A program made the position numbers and the translations under genes. A DNA stretch of 64,000 nucleotides from Advenella sp. S44 (GTDB taxonomy: Bacteria > Pseudomonadota > Gammaproteobacteria > Burkholderiales > Burkholderiaceae_B). Positions 1 through 9,911 of the stretch are shown piece by piece (position 1 is the first letter of the stretch; every line of letters begins with the position of its first letter). The stretch lies in NCBI RefSeq assembly GCF_002810445.1, contig NZ_NEXS01000001.1:248001-312000 (forward strand). The letters run 5' to 3'. Below the pieces are notes generated by a model. The model made no database searches. It was not told the DNA's origin and worked only from the letters and a program-made list of their open reading frames with translations.

Positions 1-778
1 CGCGTTCGTTCTGCAGCCCCAGCATAATCGTTTTGCCGTTGCCGGCCAGAAACGGCCCATAGGGGTAGATGGACGCATGCGCGGCGCCCGCTCTGACCGG
101 TGGCGGCGCGCCCTCATAGGCGTAATACATCGGGAAACCCATCCACTCGACCATGCTTTCCAGCATGGTCAGGTCGATATGGCTGCCTTCGCCGGTCTTG
201 CCCCGTTGCAGCAGCGCCGACAGAATATGGCTGTACGCGTACATGCCGGCTGCAATATCGGCGATGGAACAGCCTGCCTTGGCCGGCTCATTAGCGCTGC
301 CGGTGACCGAAACAAAACCGCTCTCACTCTGGATCAGCAAATCATAGGCTTTCTTGTGCTCATACGGGCCGCCGGCGCCATAGCCGGAAATATCACAAAC
401 AATCAGCCCCGGATATTGTTCGTGCAGTGCATCGAACGACAGCCCCAGGCGGGCTGCGGCCCCTGGCGCCAGGTTCTGCACCAGCACGTCTACCTGAGGC
501 AGCAGCCGCGCCAGCACTTCTTTGGCCTGCGGACTTTTCAAATCCAGTGTGAGACTTTCCTTGGAGCGATTGGTCCAGACAAAATGAGACGCCATGCCGT
601 TGACGCGTTCATCATAATTGCGTGCGAAATCGCCCACACGCGGACGCTCGACCTTGATGACGCGCGCGCCCAGGTCAGCCAGCTGGCGTGTGCAGAATGG
701 CGCTGCAATCGCATGTTCCAGGCTCAGGACGGTGATGCCGTCAAGAGGGCGAACGCCCGTAGATTGTGTTTTTTTCAT
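1..778 (-). CDS. Class III CoA transferase (CaiB/BaiF), partial; candidate itaconate CoA-transferase
   Basis: The reading frame opens at 778 and runs off the left edge, so about 259 N-terminal residues are visible out of roughly 400 usual for the family. The N-terminus has the CaiB pattern: PLDGITVLSLEHAIAAPFC near residue 11, then LGARVIKVERPRVGD. A probable catalytic Asp sits near residue 174 in SIADIAAGMYA. Family members move CoA between a donor acyl-CoA and a carboxylic acid. The start overlaps the stop of the upstream MaoC-type gene by 4 nt (ATGA), so the two are probably co-translated. The neighbourhood matches the itaconate locus of Pseudomonas, where this position is the itaconate CoA-transferase Ict. 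The family is certain; the substrate is inferred. Confidence 0.88.
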   Translation of the reverse strand, partial: MKKTQSTGVRPLDGITVLSLEHAIAAPFCTRQLADLGARVIKVERPRVGDFARNYDERVNGMASHFVWTNRSKESLTLDLKSPQAKEVLARLLPQVDVLVQNLAPGAAARLGLSFDALHEQYPGLIVCDISGYGAGGPYEHKKAYDLLIQSESGFVSVTGSANEPAKAGCSIADIAAGMYAYSHILSALLQRGKTGEGSHIDLTMLESMVEWMGFPMYYAYEGAPPPVRAGAAHASIYPYGPFLAGNGKTIMLGLQNER

Positions 779-1614
779 TTGAAATGTACCTCTCCAGTCT
801 GGACAACGGTGCCCTGCTGCTCTGCCCATACACGGGCCCGGCCGGCTTCGACGATCGCGCCCTGAGCGCGGAACTCGTCCGGCGCAATCAGGGGCCGATG
901 CCCGCGAAATGAAAACCCGGTCACGGTTTTAGCGGGGTTGGCCTGGCAAAACGCCTGCAGCAGACGCGTTGCGATCATCGGACCATGCACCACCAGGCCG
1001 GGATAGCCTTCGGCCTGCGTCACGTAGGGATGATCATAATGGATGCGATGACCATTGAAGGTGACCGCCGAATAGCGAAACAACATTGTACTGGTGGGGA
1101 TAATGCTTTCGGACCAGTCGCCGGCAGGCGCGGCCTCAGTCCCGCCCAGTTTGGGTGCAGACGGTTCGCGATAAACGATATCCTGCTCCTCGTGGATGCA
1201 GACTTGACCATCCTGCTTGTATTCATGCGTGACCGTCACGAAAAGCAGCTTGCCGGTGCTGCCCTGTTTTTCCCGGATGGCGGAAATGGTGGACACACAT
1301 TGGCCATCGCGCCCGACCAGTAAGGGCCTATGAAATTGCAGGCGTCCGCCGGCCCACATGCGATTACGATTATCGGCAGCGGGCAGAAATCCGCCGCGCT
1401 TGGGGTGGCCGTCAGTACCCAGCTCATCCTGCGCTGCGGGCTCAATGAACAGCGCCCACTGCCATAGCGGCGGGAGCGCCTGCCCGGCCTCGGGCGCCGC
1501 TGTCTGCAGCGTCGCGGCAATTTTTCTTACATGGGACGGATTGATAAAATCCTGTGCCATCTGCTGGCGACCGATCCAGTCGGAAAGGTCGGACTGCTGA
1601 GCATCCTGAGTCAT
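775..1614 (-). CDS. MaoC-type acyl-CoA hydratase (HTD2/FAS1-like); candidate itaconyl-CoA hydratase
   Basis: A 279-residue protein with an N-terminal FAS1-like dehydratase half and a C-terminal MaoC/hot-dog half. The N half contains WAGGRLQFHRPL near residues 90-100; the C half contains FNGHRIHYDHPYVTQAEGYPG near 190-205, with the His residues expected in double-hot-dog hydratases. The ATG at 1614 is preferred over the GTG at 1620 because AGGA lies at normal distance before it. The length fits mesaconyl/itaconyl-CoA hydratases of about 280 residues. It is followed directly by a CoA transferase with a 4-nt overlap. Itaconyl-CoA hydratase, giving citramalyl-CoA, is the best guess from context; another enoyl-CoA hydratase remains possible. 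Confidence 0.82.
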   Translation of the reverse strand: MTQDAQQSDLSDWIGRQQMAQDFINPSHVRKIAATLQTAAPEAGQALPPLWQWALFIEPAAQDELGTDGHPKRGGFLPAADNRNRMWAGGRLQFHRPLLVGRDGQCVSTISAIREKQGSTGKLLFVTVTHEYKQDGQVCIHEEQDIVYREPSAPKLGGTEAAPAGDWSESIIPTSTMLFRYSAVTFNGHRIHYDHPYVTQAEGYPGLVVHGPMIATRLLQAFCQANPAKTVTGFSFRGHRPLIAPDEFRAQGAIVEAGRARVWAEQQGTVVQTGEVHFK

Positions 1615-1870
1615 TCGCACTGTTTCCTGGCAATAGATAAAGCATCAGCATAACCGCTAGGCCGCTGACAGGGGAATTCTTAATCCTGAAAGGCAGACTT
1701 TACCTGATCCTATGGCGTGCCGGATTGGCCGCAAGCGGCAAATGGACACGCGGGGCCCTGAGGCGTGGCCAGATGTCAGCGCTATGGACCCGTCGCGTGC
1801 CGTTATATGCGGTTGCACCGTCCCGACCGCCCAAGCGCAGATGCATCACAAAGGACCAGTTTACCGCCTC

Positions 1871-2848
1871 TTAGCGCTTGTCGCGCTTACGATTGCGCAG
1901 GCTGCGGTCCTCTTGCGCAGAATCGGCTTGCGCGGTCAACCCGGCATCTGCCTGCATAAGCGCCACCAGTTCCTGCGCGAAAGGCGGAAGGTCGACCAGG
2001 CTTTGCACGCAAACGTACAGGCGGCGCAAGGCCCAGCGATCGCTCAGACGGATAATTTTTAGCGGCATGTTCGCCACATAGCGCGCCGCAGCTGTTTCGG
2101 GGATCACGCCAATACCCGCATTGGCGGCAATCATCCGGCAGGCCGCTTCGAACCCGCCCACTTCCACACGAAAACGCAAGGGACTGCCCAGCGTCTCGGC
2201 GGCTTGCTTGAGGAACGCATGAATGGCACTCCATTCGGACAGGCCGACAAACTCATAGGACAAGGTTTCTGCAAAAGCCAGCTCATCGCAGGCCGCCAGC
2301 GGATGATTCTGCGAAGTCACCAGCACCAGATTGTCGGATCGATACGGGATAAAGCGCAAGCCATCTTCCGAGGCAATCTGCTCTTGGTCGATGCCCGCGA
2401 CCACGCCAATGTCGGCTAGCCCTTCGGCTACCAGCTTGATAATCCGATAACTGAGGCGCTCGCGCAGTTCGACACTGACATCCGGGTGCAGGGCAAGATA
2501 GCGGCTCAGAATGTCGGGCATAAATTCGTTCATGGCGGTCGTATTGGCATACACGCGCACTTTGCCCTTGATGCCTTCGGCAAATTCCCGGATATCGCCT
2601 CGCAGATGCTCAAGCTGACGCAAAACAATGTGGGCATGGCGGACAAACGCCTCACCCGAGGGCGTGAGCGTGACGCCCTGGCTGTTACGATACAACAACG
2701 CAGTTCCCAGGTTGTTTTCCAGATTCTTCACCCGGTTGCTGGCTGCCGGCAGCGACAGACAGGAGCGCTCTGCTCCCTTGGTCAGACTGTTCACTTCACT
2801 AATATGCACCATCAACTGCATGTCAGTGAGGTCAAAATGCATCGCCAT
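1871..2848 (-). CDS. LysR-type transcriptional regulator
   Basis: A 325-residue LysR protein. The winged helix-turn-helix covers about residues 5-65 (LPAASNRVKNLENNLGTALLYRNSQGVTLTPSG) and a substrate-binding domain follows to about 300. The ATG at 2848 has GGAG 8 nt upstream. The tail after residue 300 is rich in charged residues. The gene stands between the leftward hydratase/CoA-transferase pair and the rightward acyl-CoA dehydrogenase, the usual place for a divergent LysR activator, and a dyad fitting a LysR site lies just before its start. The effector is unknown; if the pathway call is right it would be itaconate or its CoA ester. Confidence 0.93.
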   Translation of the reverse strand: MAMHFDLTDMQLMVHISEVNSLTKGAERSCLSLPAASNRVKNLENNLGTALLYRNSQGVTLTPSGEAFVRHAHIVLRQLEHLRGDIREFAEGIKGKVRVYANTTAMNEFMPDILSRYLALHPDVSVELRERLSYRIIKLVAEGLADIGVVAGIDQEQIASEDGLRFIPYRSDNLVLVTSQNHPLAACDELAFAETLSYEFVGLSEWSAIHAFLKQAAETLGSPLRFRVEVGGFEAACRMIAANAGIGVIPETAAARYVANMPLKIIRLSDRWALRRLYVCVQSLVDLPPFAQELVALMQADAGLTAQADSAQEDRSLRNRKRDKR

Positions 2849-2859
2849 CTGCGGTGCTC

Positions 2860-2887
2860 CTTAATAAACACTAAAGTCTTTGTTAAG
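2860..2887. promoter_or_regulatory. Imperfect dyad, candidate LysR operator
   Basis: CTTAATAAA at 2860-2868 faces TTTGTTAAG at 2879-2887: nine-base arms with one mismatch and a 10-nt spacer. It lies between the LysR start (2848) and the acyl-CoA dehydrogenase start (2964), where a LysR protein would regulate both directions. Assignment to this regulator is inferred from position. Confidence 0.45.
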
Positions 2888-2963
2888 CAAACATCAATAT
2901 CCAGAACCGGTGCAATCTGTCAAAGTACAGGTTGTTACTGTTAACCTTTCCGAGACTTCCATC

Positions 2964-4124
2964 ATGCAACATCAAGCTGACGACTACCAGGACATTCGCG
3001 ATGCCATTCGTGATTTGTGCGCCCAATTTCCTGCTGAGTATTTTCGTGATATTGACGAGAAGCGCGGCTACCCCGAAGCATTTGTCAATGCCCTGACCGA
3101 AGCCGGCTGGCTGGCCGCCCTGATTCCCCAGGAATATGGTGGTTCGGGCCTCAGTCTAACTGAAGCGAGCGTCATCATGGAAGAGATCAACCGTTGCGGG
3201 GGTAATTCCGGAGCCTGCCACGGCCAGATGTACAACATGGGAACGCTGCTGCGCCATGGTTCGGACGAGCAGAAAAAGCATTACCTGCCCAAAATCGCCA
3301 CCGGTCAGCTACGTTTGCAGTCCATGGCCGTGACAGAGCCGACTACCGGCACCGACACCACCAAGATCAAAACGACCGCCGTCAAAAAAGAGGGCCGTTA
3401 CGTGATCAATGGCCAGAAAGTCTGGATTTCCCGGGTTCAGCATTCGGATCTGATGATTTTGCTGGCCCGCACCACCCCCCTGGAGCAGGTTACCCGCAAG
3501 TCCGAAGGCATGTCCATTTTCCTGGTCGACATTCACGCCGCCCTCAAGGGTGGTATGAGCCTGCAGCCGATTCCGAACATGGTTAACCACGAAACCAACG
3601 AGCTGTTTTTTGACAATCTCGAACTGCCTGAAGAAAGCCTGATCGGCGAAGAAGGCAAGGGCTTCAAATATATTCTGGACGGCTTGAATGCCGAACGCAC
3701 CCTGATTGCGGCAGAATGTATTGGCGACGGATACTGGTTTATCGATAAAGTGAGCGCCTACGTCAAGGAACGCAAGGTGTTCGGCCGCCCGATAGGTCAG
3801 AACCAGGGCGTGCAGTTCCCCATTGCCAAGGCCTTTATCAATATCGAGGCAGCCAGCCTGATGCGCTATGAAGCCGCCCGCCGCTTTGACGCCAAGCAGG
3901 CGTGTGGCACGCAGGCCAACATGGCCAAACTGCTGGCCGCAGAAGCCTCGTGGGAAGCGGCCAATGCGTGTTTGCAGTTTCATGGCGGTTTCGGCTTCGC
4001 TAACGAATACGATGTCGAGCGCAAGTTCCGGGAAACCCGACTCTACCAGGTCGCCCCCATTTCGACCAACCTGATTTATTCCTATGTCGCCGAGCACGTT
4101 CTGGGCCTGCCCCGTTCGTTCTAA
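2964..4124 (+). CDS. Acyl-CoA dehydrogenase family protein
   Basis: A 386-residue flavoprotein of the acyl-CoA dehydrogenase family. Upstream in-frame starts would add a tail unlike the family, so ATG 2964 (MQHQADDYQDIRDA) is taken. The helical N domain holds IPQEYGGSGLSLTEASVIMEE; the FAD/substrate motif MAVTEPTTGTDTTKIKT is near residue 117; the C domain has GRPIGQNQGVQFPIAKA and the ending FHGGFGFANEYDVERKFRETR with the usual Arg residues. It would oxidise an acyl-CoA and pass electrons to ETF. It is transcribed away from the LysR gene and followed by an MmgE/PrpD gene 42 nt downstream. A dehydrogenase of this family also sits in the Pseudomonas itaconate locus; its substrate is not known to me. 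Confidence 0.9.
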   Translation: MQHQADDYQDIRDAIRDLCAQFPAEYFRDIDEKRGYPEAFVNALTEAGWLAALIPQEYGGSGLSLTEASVIMEEINRCGGNSGACHGQMYNMGTLLRHGSDEQKKHYLPKIATGQLRLQSMAVTEPTTGTDTTKIKTTAVKKEGRYVINGQKVWISRVQHSDLMILLARTTPLEQVTRKSEGMSIFLVDIHAALKGGMSLQPIPNMVNHETNELFFDNLELPEESLIGEEGKGFKYILDGLNAERTLIAAECIGDGYWFIDKVSAYVKERKVFGRPIGQNQGVQFPIAKAFINIEAASLMRYEAARRFDAKQACGTQANMAKLLAAEASWEAANACLQFHGGFGFANEYDVERKFRETRLYQVAPISTNLIYSYVAEHVLGLPRSF

Positions 4125-4166
4125 GCTAACTGATTATTACCCGCTATTTTGTCCAGGAAGCCTGTT

Positions 4167-5519
4167 ATGACGCAAACACCCAGCGCCACTCTTGCCGAGT
4201 TTACCGCCACGCTCAGCTATGACACGATCCCTGAAGCGGTCATTGCCCGCTGTGAGGATTTTCTGTTAGATACCTTCGGCTCCATGGTGGCCGGTTATCC
4301 GGCGCGACCGGTCAAATCCATCCGCGATTTTGCTCTGGCCATGGGTCCGGCCCGGGGCAGCGCGCAAATTATCGGCTCTGCGCAAACCACCTCACCGCTG
4401 TTTGCTGCCCTGGTCAACGGCGCGGCCGCGCATATGGTGGAACAGGACGACGTGCATAATGGCTCGGTATTTCATCCGGCGGCTGTGGTGTTCCCGGCAG
4501 CGCTGGCCGTCGCCCAGGATATCGGGGCCTCTGGCAAAGACCTGCTGACCGCTTGCGTGGCGGGCTACGAAGCCGGTATCCGGGTGGGCGAGTTTCTTGG
4601 CCGTTCCCACTATCGCATTTTTCACACAACCGGTACGGCCGGCACCATTGCCGCTGCCGTGGCTGCGGCTCGCCTGATGTCGCTCTCGCCTGCGCAAATG
4701 CTCGATGCCATCGGCTCGGCGGGCACCCAGGCCGCCGGCTTGTGGGAATTTTTGCGTACCGCTGCCGACTCCAAGCAACTGCATACTGCCAAGGCGGCAG
4801 CCAATGGACTGACTGCAGCCTGGCTGGCGCGCGATGGCTTTACTGGCGCGCGGCAAATTCTGGAAGGGGCTCAGGGCATGGGCGCGGGTATGTCCAGCGA
4901 TGCCGATCCTGCCCGCCTGACCGACAGGTTGGGCTCACGCTGGGCACTGGCCGAAACGTCGTTCAAATATCACGCTTCCTGCCGCCATACGCATCCTGCC
5001 GCCGATGCGCTGGCCCGTGTCATGCAAGATCACGGGCTGGCCGCTTCCGATATCAGCCGTGTAATAACCCATGTCCATCAGGGCGCCATCGACGTGCTGG
5101 GCACAGTCACTCGTCCCGAGACCGTACACCAGTCCAAATTCTCCATGGGTACAGTGCTGGCGCTGATTGCGCTGCGCCAGCGTGCCGGCATGCCGGATTT
5201 CGATGCGGCCCTGAACGATCAGGCGGTTGCGCAGTTTCGTGACCGTGTCACCATGGAACTGGACGAAGAAGTCGATACCGCTTACCCGCAACGCTGGATC
5301 GGCAAGGTGTCGGTGATCACGCAGGACGGACGAACCCTGCAGGGCCGGGTCGACGAACCGAAAGGCGATCCGGGCAATACCCTGTCACGAGAGGAAATTC
5401 ATCAGAAAGTGCTTGGCCTGGCGCAATACGGCAATTGCCTTTCCGACAGTCAGGTTCAGTCGGGCATGCGGGCGATCGAAAACATCCGCAAGATGCCGCG
5501 CGTTCAAGCTATTTACTAA
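4167..5519 (+). CDS. MmgE/PrpD family protein
   Basis: A 450-residue MmgE/PrpD protein, the family that includes 2-methylcitrate dehydratase and animal cis-aconitate decarboxylase, which makes itaconate. Family features include LLDTFGSMVAGYPARP near residue 30, EQDDVHNGSVFHPAAVVFPAAL near 95, the Gly-rich HTTGTAGTIAAAVAAARLM, and FKYHASCRHTHPAADAL near 270. ATG 4167 is chosen because AGGAAG lies 6 nt before it; the longer frame lacks that signal. It follows the acyl-CoA dehydrogenase in the same direction. Possible roles are hydration/dehydration or decarboxylation of a branched C5-C6 acid; which one cannot be read from sequence. Confidence 0.9.
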   Translation: MTQTPSATLAEFTATLSYDTIPEAVIARCEDFLLDTFGSMVAGYPARPVKSIRDFALAMGPARGSAQIIGSAQTTSPLFAALVNGAAAHMVEQDDVHNGSVFHPAAVVFPAALAVAQDIGASGKDLLTACVAGYEAGIRVGEFLGRSHYRIFHTTGTAGTIAAAVAAARLMSLSPAQMLDAIGSAGTQAAGLWEFLRTAADSKQLHTAKAAANGLTAAWLARDGFTGARQILEGAQGMGAGMSSDADPARLTDRLGSRWALAETSFKYHASCRHTHPAADALARVMQDHGLAASDISRVITHVHQGAIDVLGTVTRPETVHQSKFSMGTVLALIALRQRAGMPDFDAALNDQAVAQFRDRVTMELDEEVDTAYPQRWIGKVSVITQDGRTLQGRVDEPKGDPGNTLSREEIHQKVLGLAQYGNCLSDSQVQSGMRAIENIRKMPRVQAIY

Positions 5520-5521
5520 AC

Positions 5522-5560
5522 CGGGCGGCCTGGCGGCCCGACACAATATTGTGCCGCCCG
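5522..5560. terminator. Hairpin between convergent genes
   Basis: CGGGCGG (5522-5528) pairs with CCGCCCG (5554-5560), and the inner palindrome CACAATATTGTG (5542-5553) sits against the right arm. It lies between the MmgE/PrpD stop and the AraC-type gene stop. There is no clear T-run, so the terminator role is tentative. Confidence 0.4.
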
Positions 5561-5564
5561 TCTG

Positions 5565-6524
5565 CTATTGATACCGCTCGCGATAGGCCAGCGGCGACAA
5601 GCCGCTGTATTTGCGGAAGGTATCGCGAAATGCCTTTGCGTCGTTGTAGCCTACGCCGTACATCACGTCTGAAATAGTACTGGAGGTCATTTCAAGTTGC
5701 CGTTTGGCCGCTTCCACCCTGATCCGCTGTTGATACTCCAGTACAGACTGGCCGGTGGCCTTGCGAAAGCGCCGCTCCAGCGTGCGTCGCCCCATGGCAA
5801 AAGAATGACAAAGCTGTTGAACCGTTACTTTTTCAGAGTAGTGCCGCTCCAGGAACGACTGCACCGGCATAATGGTGGGATCGCCATGCGCCTTCCAGCC
5901 ATTAAAAATAGAAAATGGCAACTGTGAATGACGTTCGTAATCCAGCTGGAATACCTTGGCGCAATAGATGGCAGTGGCCCGATCCGAATGCATTTCGATC
6001 AGGTGCAGAATCAGGCGGCTGGCCGAAATCGCGCCGCCACTGGTAAATACACCTCCATCAAAATCCATGGTTTTGTCGGCATTCCAGCGCACCCGAGGAA
6101 ATGCCTGCTGCATGGCCTCCAGTGCCTGCCAGTGCGTCACCGCCCGCAATCCGTCAAGAATACCCGCTGCGGCCAGCAGGGCGCTGCCCATACACAAGCT
6201 GGCTACCGGCGCACCTTGTGCAAATTGGGCGGCGATCCAGCCGATCAGGGCGGCGTTATCGCTTAACGCTGCCGGCGATGGTGTGGTTGGCGGCACAATG
6301 TATAAATCCGCTTGCGGGATATCCGGCAGCAAATGGTCAGGATGAATCGTGTAATGACCGTTGCCAGCCCGTATCTCGCTTTTCGCCCCGGCCAGCGACA
6401 CCGTAAATGGCGTGGGCAGGTTGTGCTGCTTGCGGTAGCTGCAGGCTTCGGCAAGTCCCAGCCTGGCCTGTTCCAGCCCGGCAAGATTGACACCTTCGGG
6501 TACAAGAAAAACAATATGCTTCAT
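5565..6524 (-). CDS. GlxA-type regulator: DJ-1/PfpI domain plus AraC DNA-binding domain
   Basis: A 319-residue protein from ATG 6524 (MKHIVFLVPEGV), which has GGAG 7 nt upstream; the longer frame adds an unlikely leader. Residues 1-185 form a DJ-1/PfpI class I glutamine amidotransferase-like domain with ASLCMGSALLAAAG, the Cys of the nucleophile elbow. Residues about 215-315 carry two AraC helix-turn-helix units ending IRVEAAKRQLEMTSSTISDVMYGVGYNDAKAFRDTF. Proteins of this build regulate nitrogenous or small-metabolite catabolism. The rightward VOC gene 200 nt away is the obvious candidate target. The ligand is unknown. Confidence 0.93.
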   Translation of the reverse strand: MKHIVFLVPEGVNLAGLEQARLGLAEACSYRKQHNLPTPFTVSLAGAKSEIRAGNGHYTIHPDHLLPDIPQADLYIVPPTTPSPAALSDNAALIGWIAAQFAQGAPVASLCMGSALLAAAGILDGLRAVTHWQALEAMQQAFPRVRWNADKTMDFDGGVFTSGGAISASRLILHLIEMHSDRATAIYCAKVFQLDYERHSQLPFSIFNGWKAHGDPTIMPVQSFLERHYSEKVTVQQLCHSFAMGRRTLERRFRKATGQSVLEYQQRIRVEAAKRQLEMTSSTISDVMYGVGYNDAKAFRDTFRKYSGLSPLAYRERYQ

Positions 6525-6722
6525 GGCTCGCTCCGCTTGCGGATTTCCGGCAGCGAACGCAACCGGACACGGGCACACTATACGGCAGAATGATGTCGCA
6601 AACAACCCGTGCAATTGCCGTTATTTGCACTTTCCACGAACTACGCTCCCCTCTATAGTGTCAGCATGTCAATAGCGGCGCTACTGAAGACGCCCACCCC
6701 AATAATCCGACTGGAGTTCACA

Positions 6723-7175
6723 GTGAATACAGACAACCCCACCCTGCTTTACGTCAATCTGCCGGTCGCCTCCATTGAAGCGACCAAAGCCTTTTTCTCG
6801 GGACTTGGCTTTACCTTCAACGCCATGTTCTGCGGTGAAGACACGCTATGCATGCAAATCAGCCCGATGGCAAGTGTGATGTTTCTTCAGCAAAAGCGTT
6901 TTTCCGACTTCACACCCAAGCCGATTGCCGATGCGCACAACAGCAGCGAAGTGCTGCTGTGCATCAGTCGCGGTTCCAGAGAACAGGTGGATGAGCTGAC
7001 CAACCGTGCCCTGTCGCTTGGCGCGACCGAAGTGCGCGAACCTCAGGAGCACGGCTTCATGTACGGCCGCAGCGTGAACGACCTGGATGGCCATATCTGG
7101 GAAATCATGTGGATGGATATGGCGCAGTTTCCAGGCAATGATGCCGCGGCAAAGACCGACAATACAGCCGCCTAG
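6723..7175 (+). CDS. VOC family protein (glyoxalase/dioxygenase fold)
   Basis: A 150-residue single-subunit VOC protein. The GTG at 6723 is chosen because GGAG lies 7 nt before it and the family begins at TLLYVNLPVASIEATKAFFSGLGF. The fold is seen in two babab halves ending GFMYGRSVNDLDGHIWEIMWMDM, with the Glu of the metal site in WEIMW. The family covers lactoylglutathione lyases, ring-cleavage dioxygenases and drug-binding proteins; this sequence type is usually left as a predicted lactoylglutathione lyase-like protein. It is divergent from the AraC/DJ-1 regulator. The substrate is not predictable. Confidence 0.87.
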   Translation: MNTDNPTLLYVNLPVASIEATKAFFSGLGFTFNAMFCGEDTLCMQISPMASVMFLQQKRFSDFTPKPIADAHNSSEVLLCISRGSREQVDELTNRALSLGATEVREPQEHGFMYGRSVNDLDGHIWEIMWMDMAQFPGNDAAAKTDNTAA

Positions 7176-7341
7176 CGCTACCGTATGCGTTTTGTCAGTT
7201 CGTCATCTAGTTTGATTGAAGTCGCTGCGGCCATGTTCGACCTCCGGTAGCAAAAGGCAATACCGCTAGCTACTTTCACTTTTCTCACCTCTGCCGGGCA
7301 TCAGCCTTGGGTATGACAGGAAAAATTCTAGCGCGCATCGG

Positions 7342-7641
7342 TCAGGTGCCTGGCAGGCGCGGTTCGTCGTCTTCGATATCGGTCTGGCTGTCTGCGGCCT
7401 GACCGGTGACGGCCTGCGCTCTTGCCGCCAGTGTTTCCAGAATCAGCTTGTGCCTGCGCTGGGTACACAGGCGCAGTACTTCACGTTTGCGGGTGTCGGA
7501 AAAAGTCTGCCATTGAAAACGCTCTTCCCGGTTGCGCAGACAGCCCCGGCAAAGGCCGCGGCTGTTGACCTCGCATATCCCCCGGCAGGGGCTGGGAATG
7601 TCGAAAAACTCGAGCTGTTCCATGAATAATTCAGACTGCAT
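7342..7641 (-). CDS. DUF1289 family protein
   Basis: A 99-residue protein with the DUF1289 core PSPCRGICEVNSRGLCRGC: Cys at 19, 23, 31 and 34 in a CxxxC-x7-CxxC arrangement likely to bind metal, followed by RNREERFQWQTFSDTRKREVL. An internal ATG at 7623 is an alternative start and neither has a strong ribosome site. The acidic C-terminal tail is poorly conserved in the family. It follows fumC on the same strand after 33 nt, so it may be the last gene of a small fumC operon. The function of the family is unknown. Confidence 0.85.
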   Translation of the reverse strand: MQSELFMEQLEFFDIPSPCRGICEVNSRGLCRGCLRNREERFQWQTFSDTRKREVLRLCTQRRHKLILETLAARAQAVTGQAADSQTDIEDDEPRLPGT

Positions 7642-7674
7642 TGTGGTCAGTCATAGTCATAAGCGTCATTGCGT

Positions 7675-9048
<1,374 letters not shown>

Positions 9049-9248
9049 TGCTTAACCTCGTCAGTTCAAAATATGAAATCCTGCGATGCGGCGTCCTGGC
9101 CCGCGACCCCATTATAAGCACCGGCTGGCGGCGCAGGAAAGCAAAGCCCGGCATCGCCCGGATTTGCACAATCACGCAGCTGCGCTCTATGATAGGTGCG
9201 AATCGCCCCATTTTTCCACATCCCCCTTTTTCCTGTAAGGATTCGACC

Positions 9249-9881
9249 ATGTCCGCCAGCCGCCTGACTTTTTATTCCAACCCCCAGTCCCGTGCCGCCG
9301 TTATTCACTGGATGCTTGAAGAGCTGGGCGAACCCTATGAGACCGTCTATCTGAACTACCAGGGCGACATGAAAACGCCAGAGTACCTGGCAATCAACCC
9401 CATGGGCAAGGTACCTGCCATTGTGCATGATGGCCATGTCGTCACCGAAGGCGCCGCCATCTGCGCGTTCCTGGCCGACCAGTACCCACAGAAAAACCTG
9501 GCGCCCGCGATCGACAGCCCCATGCGCGGCACTTATTACCGCTGGCTGTTTTTTGCTGCCGGCCCGCTGGAAGAAGCGGTGACCATGAAATCCCTGGACA
9601 TGCCGATACCGGCCGATAAAAGCGCGATGCTGGGCTTTGGCACGCTTGAACGCACGGTAGATGTCCTGGAGCAGGCAATATCGAGCACCACCTGGATCTG
9701 TGGCGAGCAGTTCACCGCCGCCGACGTATATGTGGGTTCAGCCATCCGCTTTTACATGCAATTCGGTGTACTGCAGGGCCGGCCTGCGTTCAAGGCTTAT
9801 GTGGACCGCCTGACACAACGTGCGGCCTATCAGCGCAGCGTGAAAATCATGGAACAGGCCACCGCCCAATTACAGCGCTAA
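9249..9881 (+). CDS. Glutathione S-transferase family protein
   Basis: A 210-residue GST. The thioredoxin-like N domain reads LTFYSNPQSRAAVIHWMLEELG, then the cis-Pro motif GKVPAIV near residue 57 and the gamma-glutamyl-binding TEGAAICAFLADQYP near 70. The all-helical C domain contains the N-capping motif FTAADVYVGSAI near 160. ATG 9249 has AAGGA 8 nt upstream. The family conjugates glutathione to electrophiles. It is a single gene divergent from fumC and convergent with the EamA transporter gene. The substrate is unknown. Confidence 0.93.
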   Translation: MSASRLTFYSNPQSRAAVIHWMLEELGEPYETVYLNYQGDMKTPEYLAINPMGKVPAIVHDGHVVTEGAAICAFLADQYPQKNLAPAIDSPMRGTYYRWLFFAAGPLEEAVTMKSLDMPIPADKSAMLGFGTLERTVDVLEQAISSTTWICGEQFTAADVYVGSAIRFYMQFGVLQGRPAFKAYVDRLTQRAAYQRSVKIMEQATAQLQR

Positions 9882-9911
9882 ATTAACGATAACTGCGGAC
9901 GGGGGTGTCCG

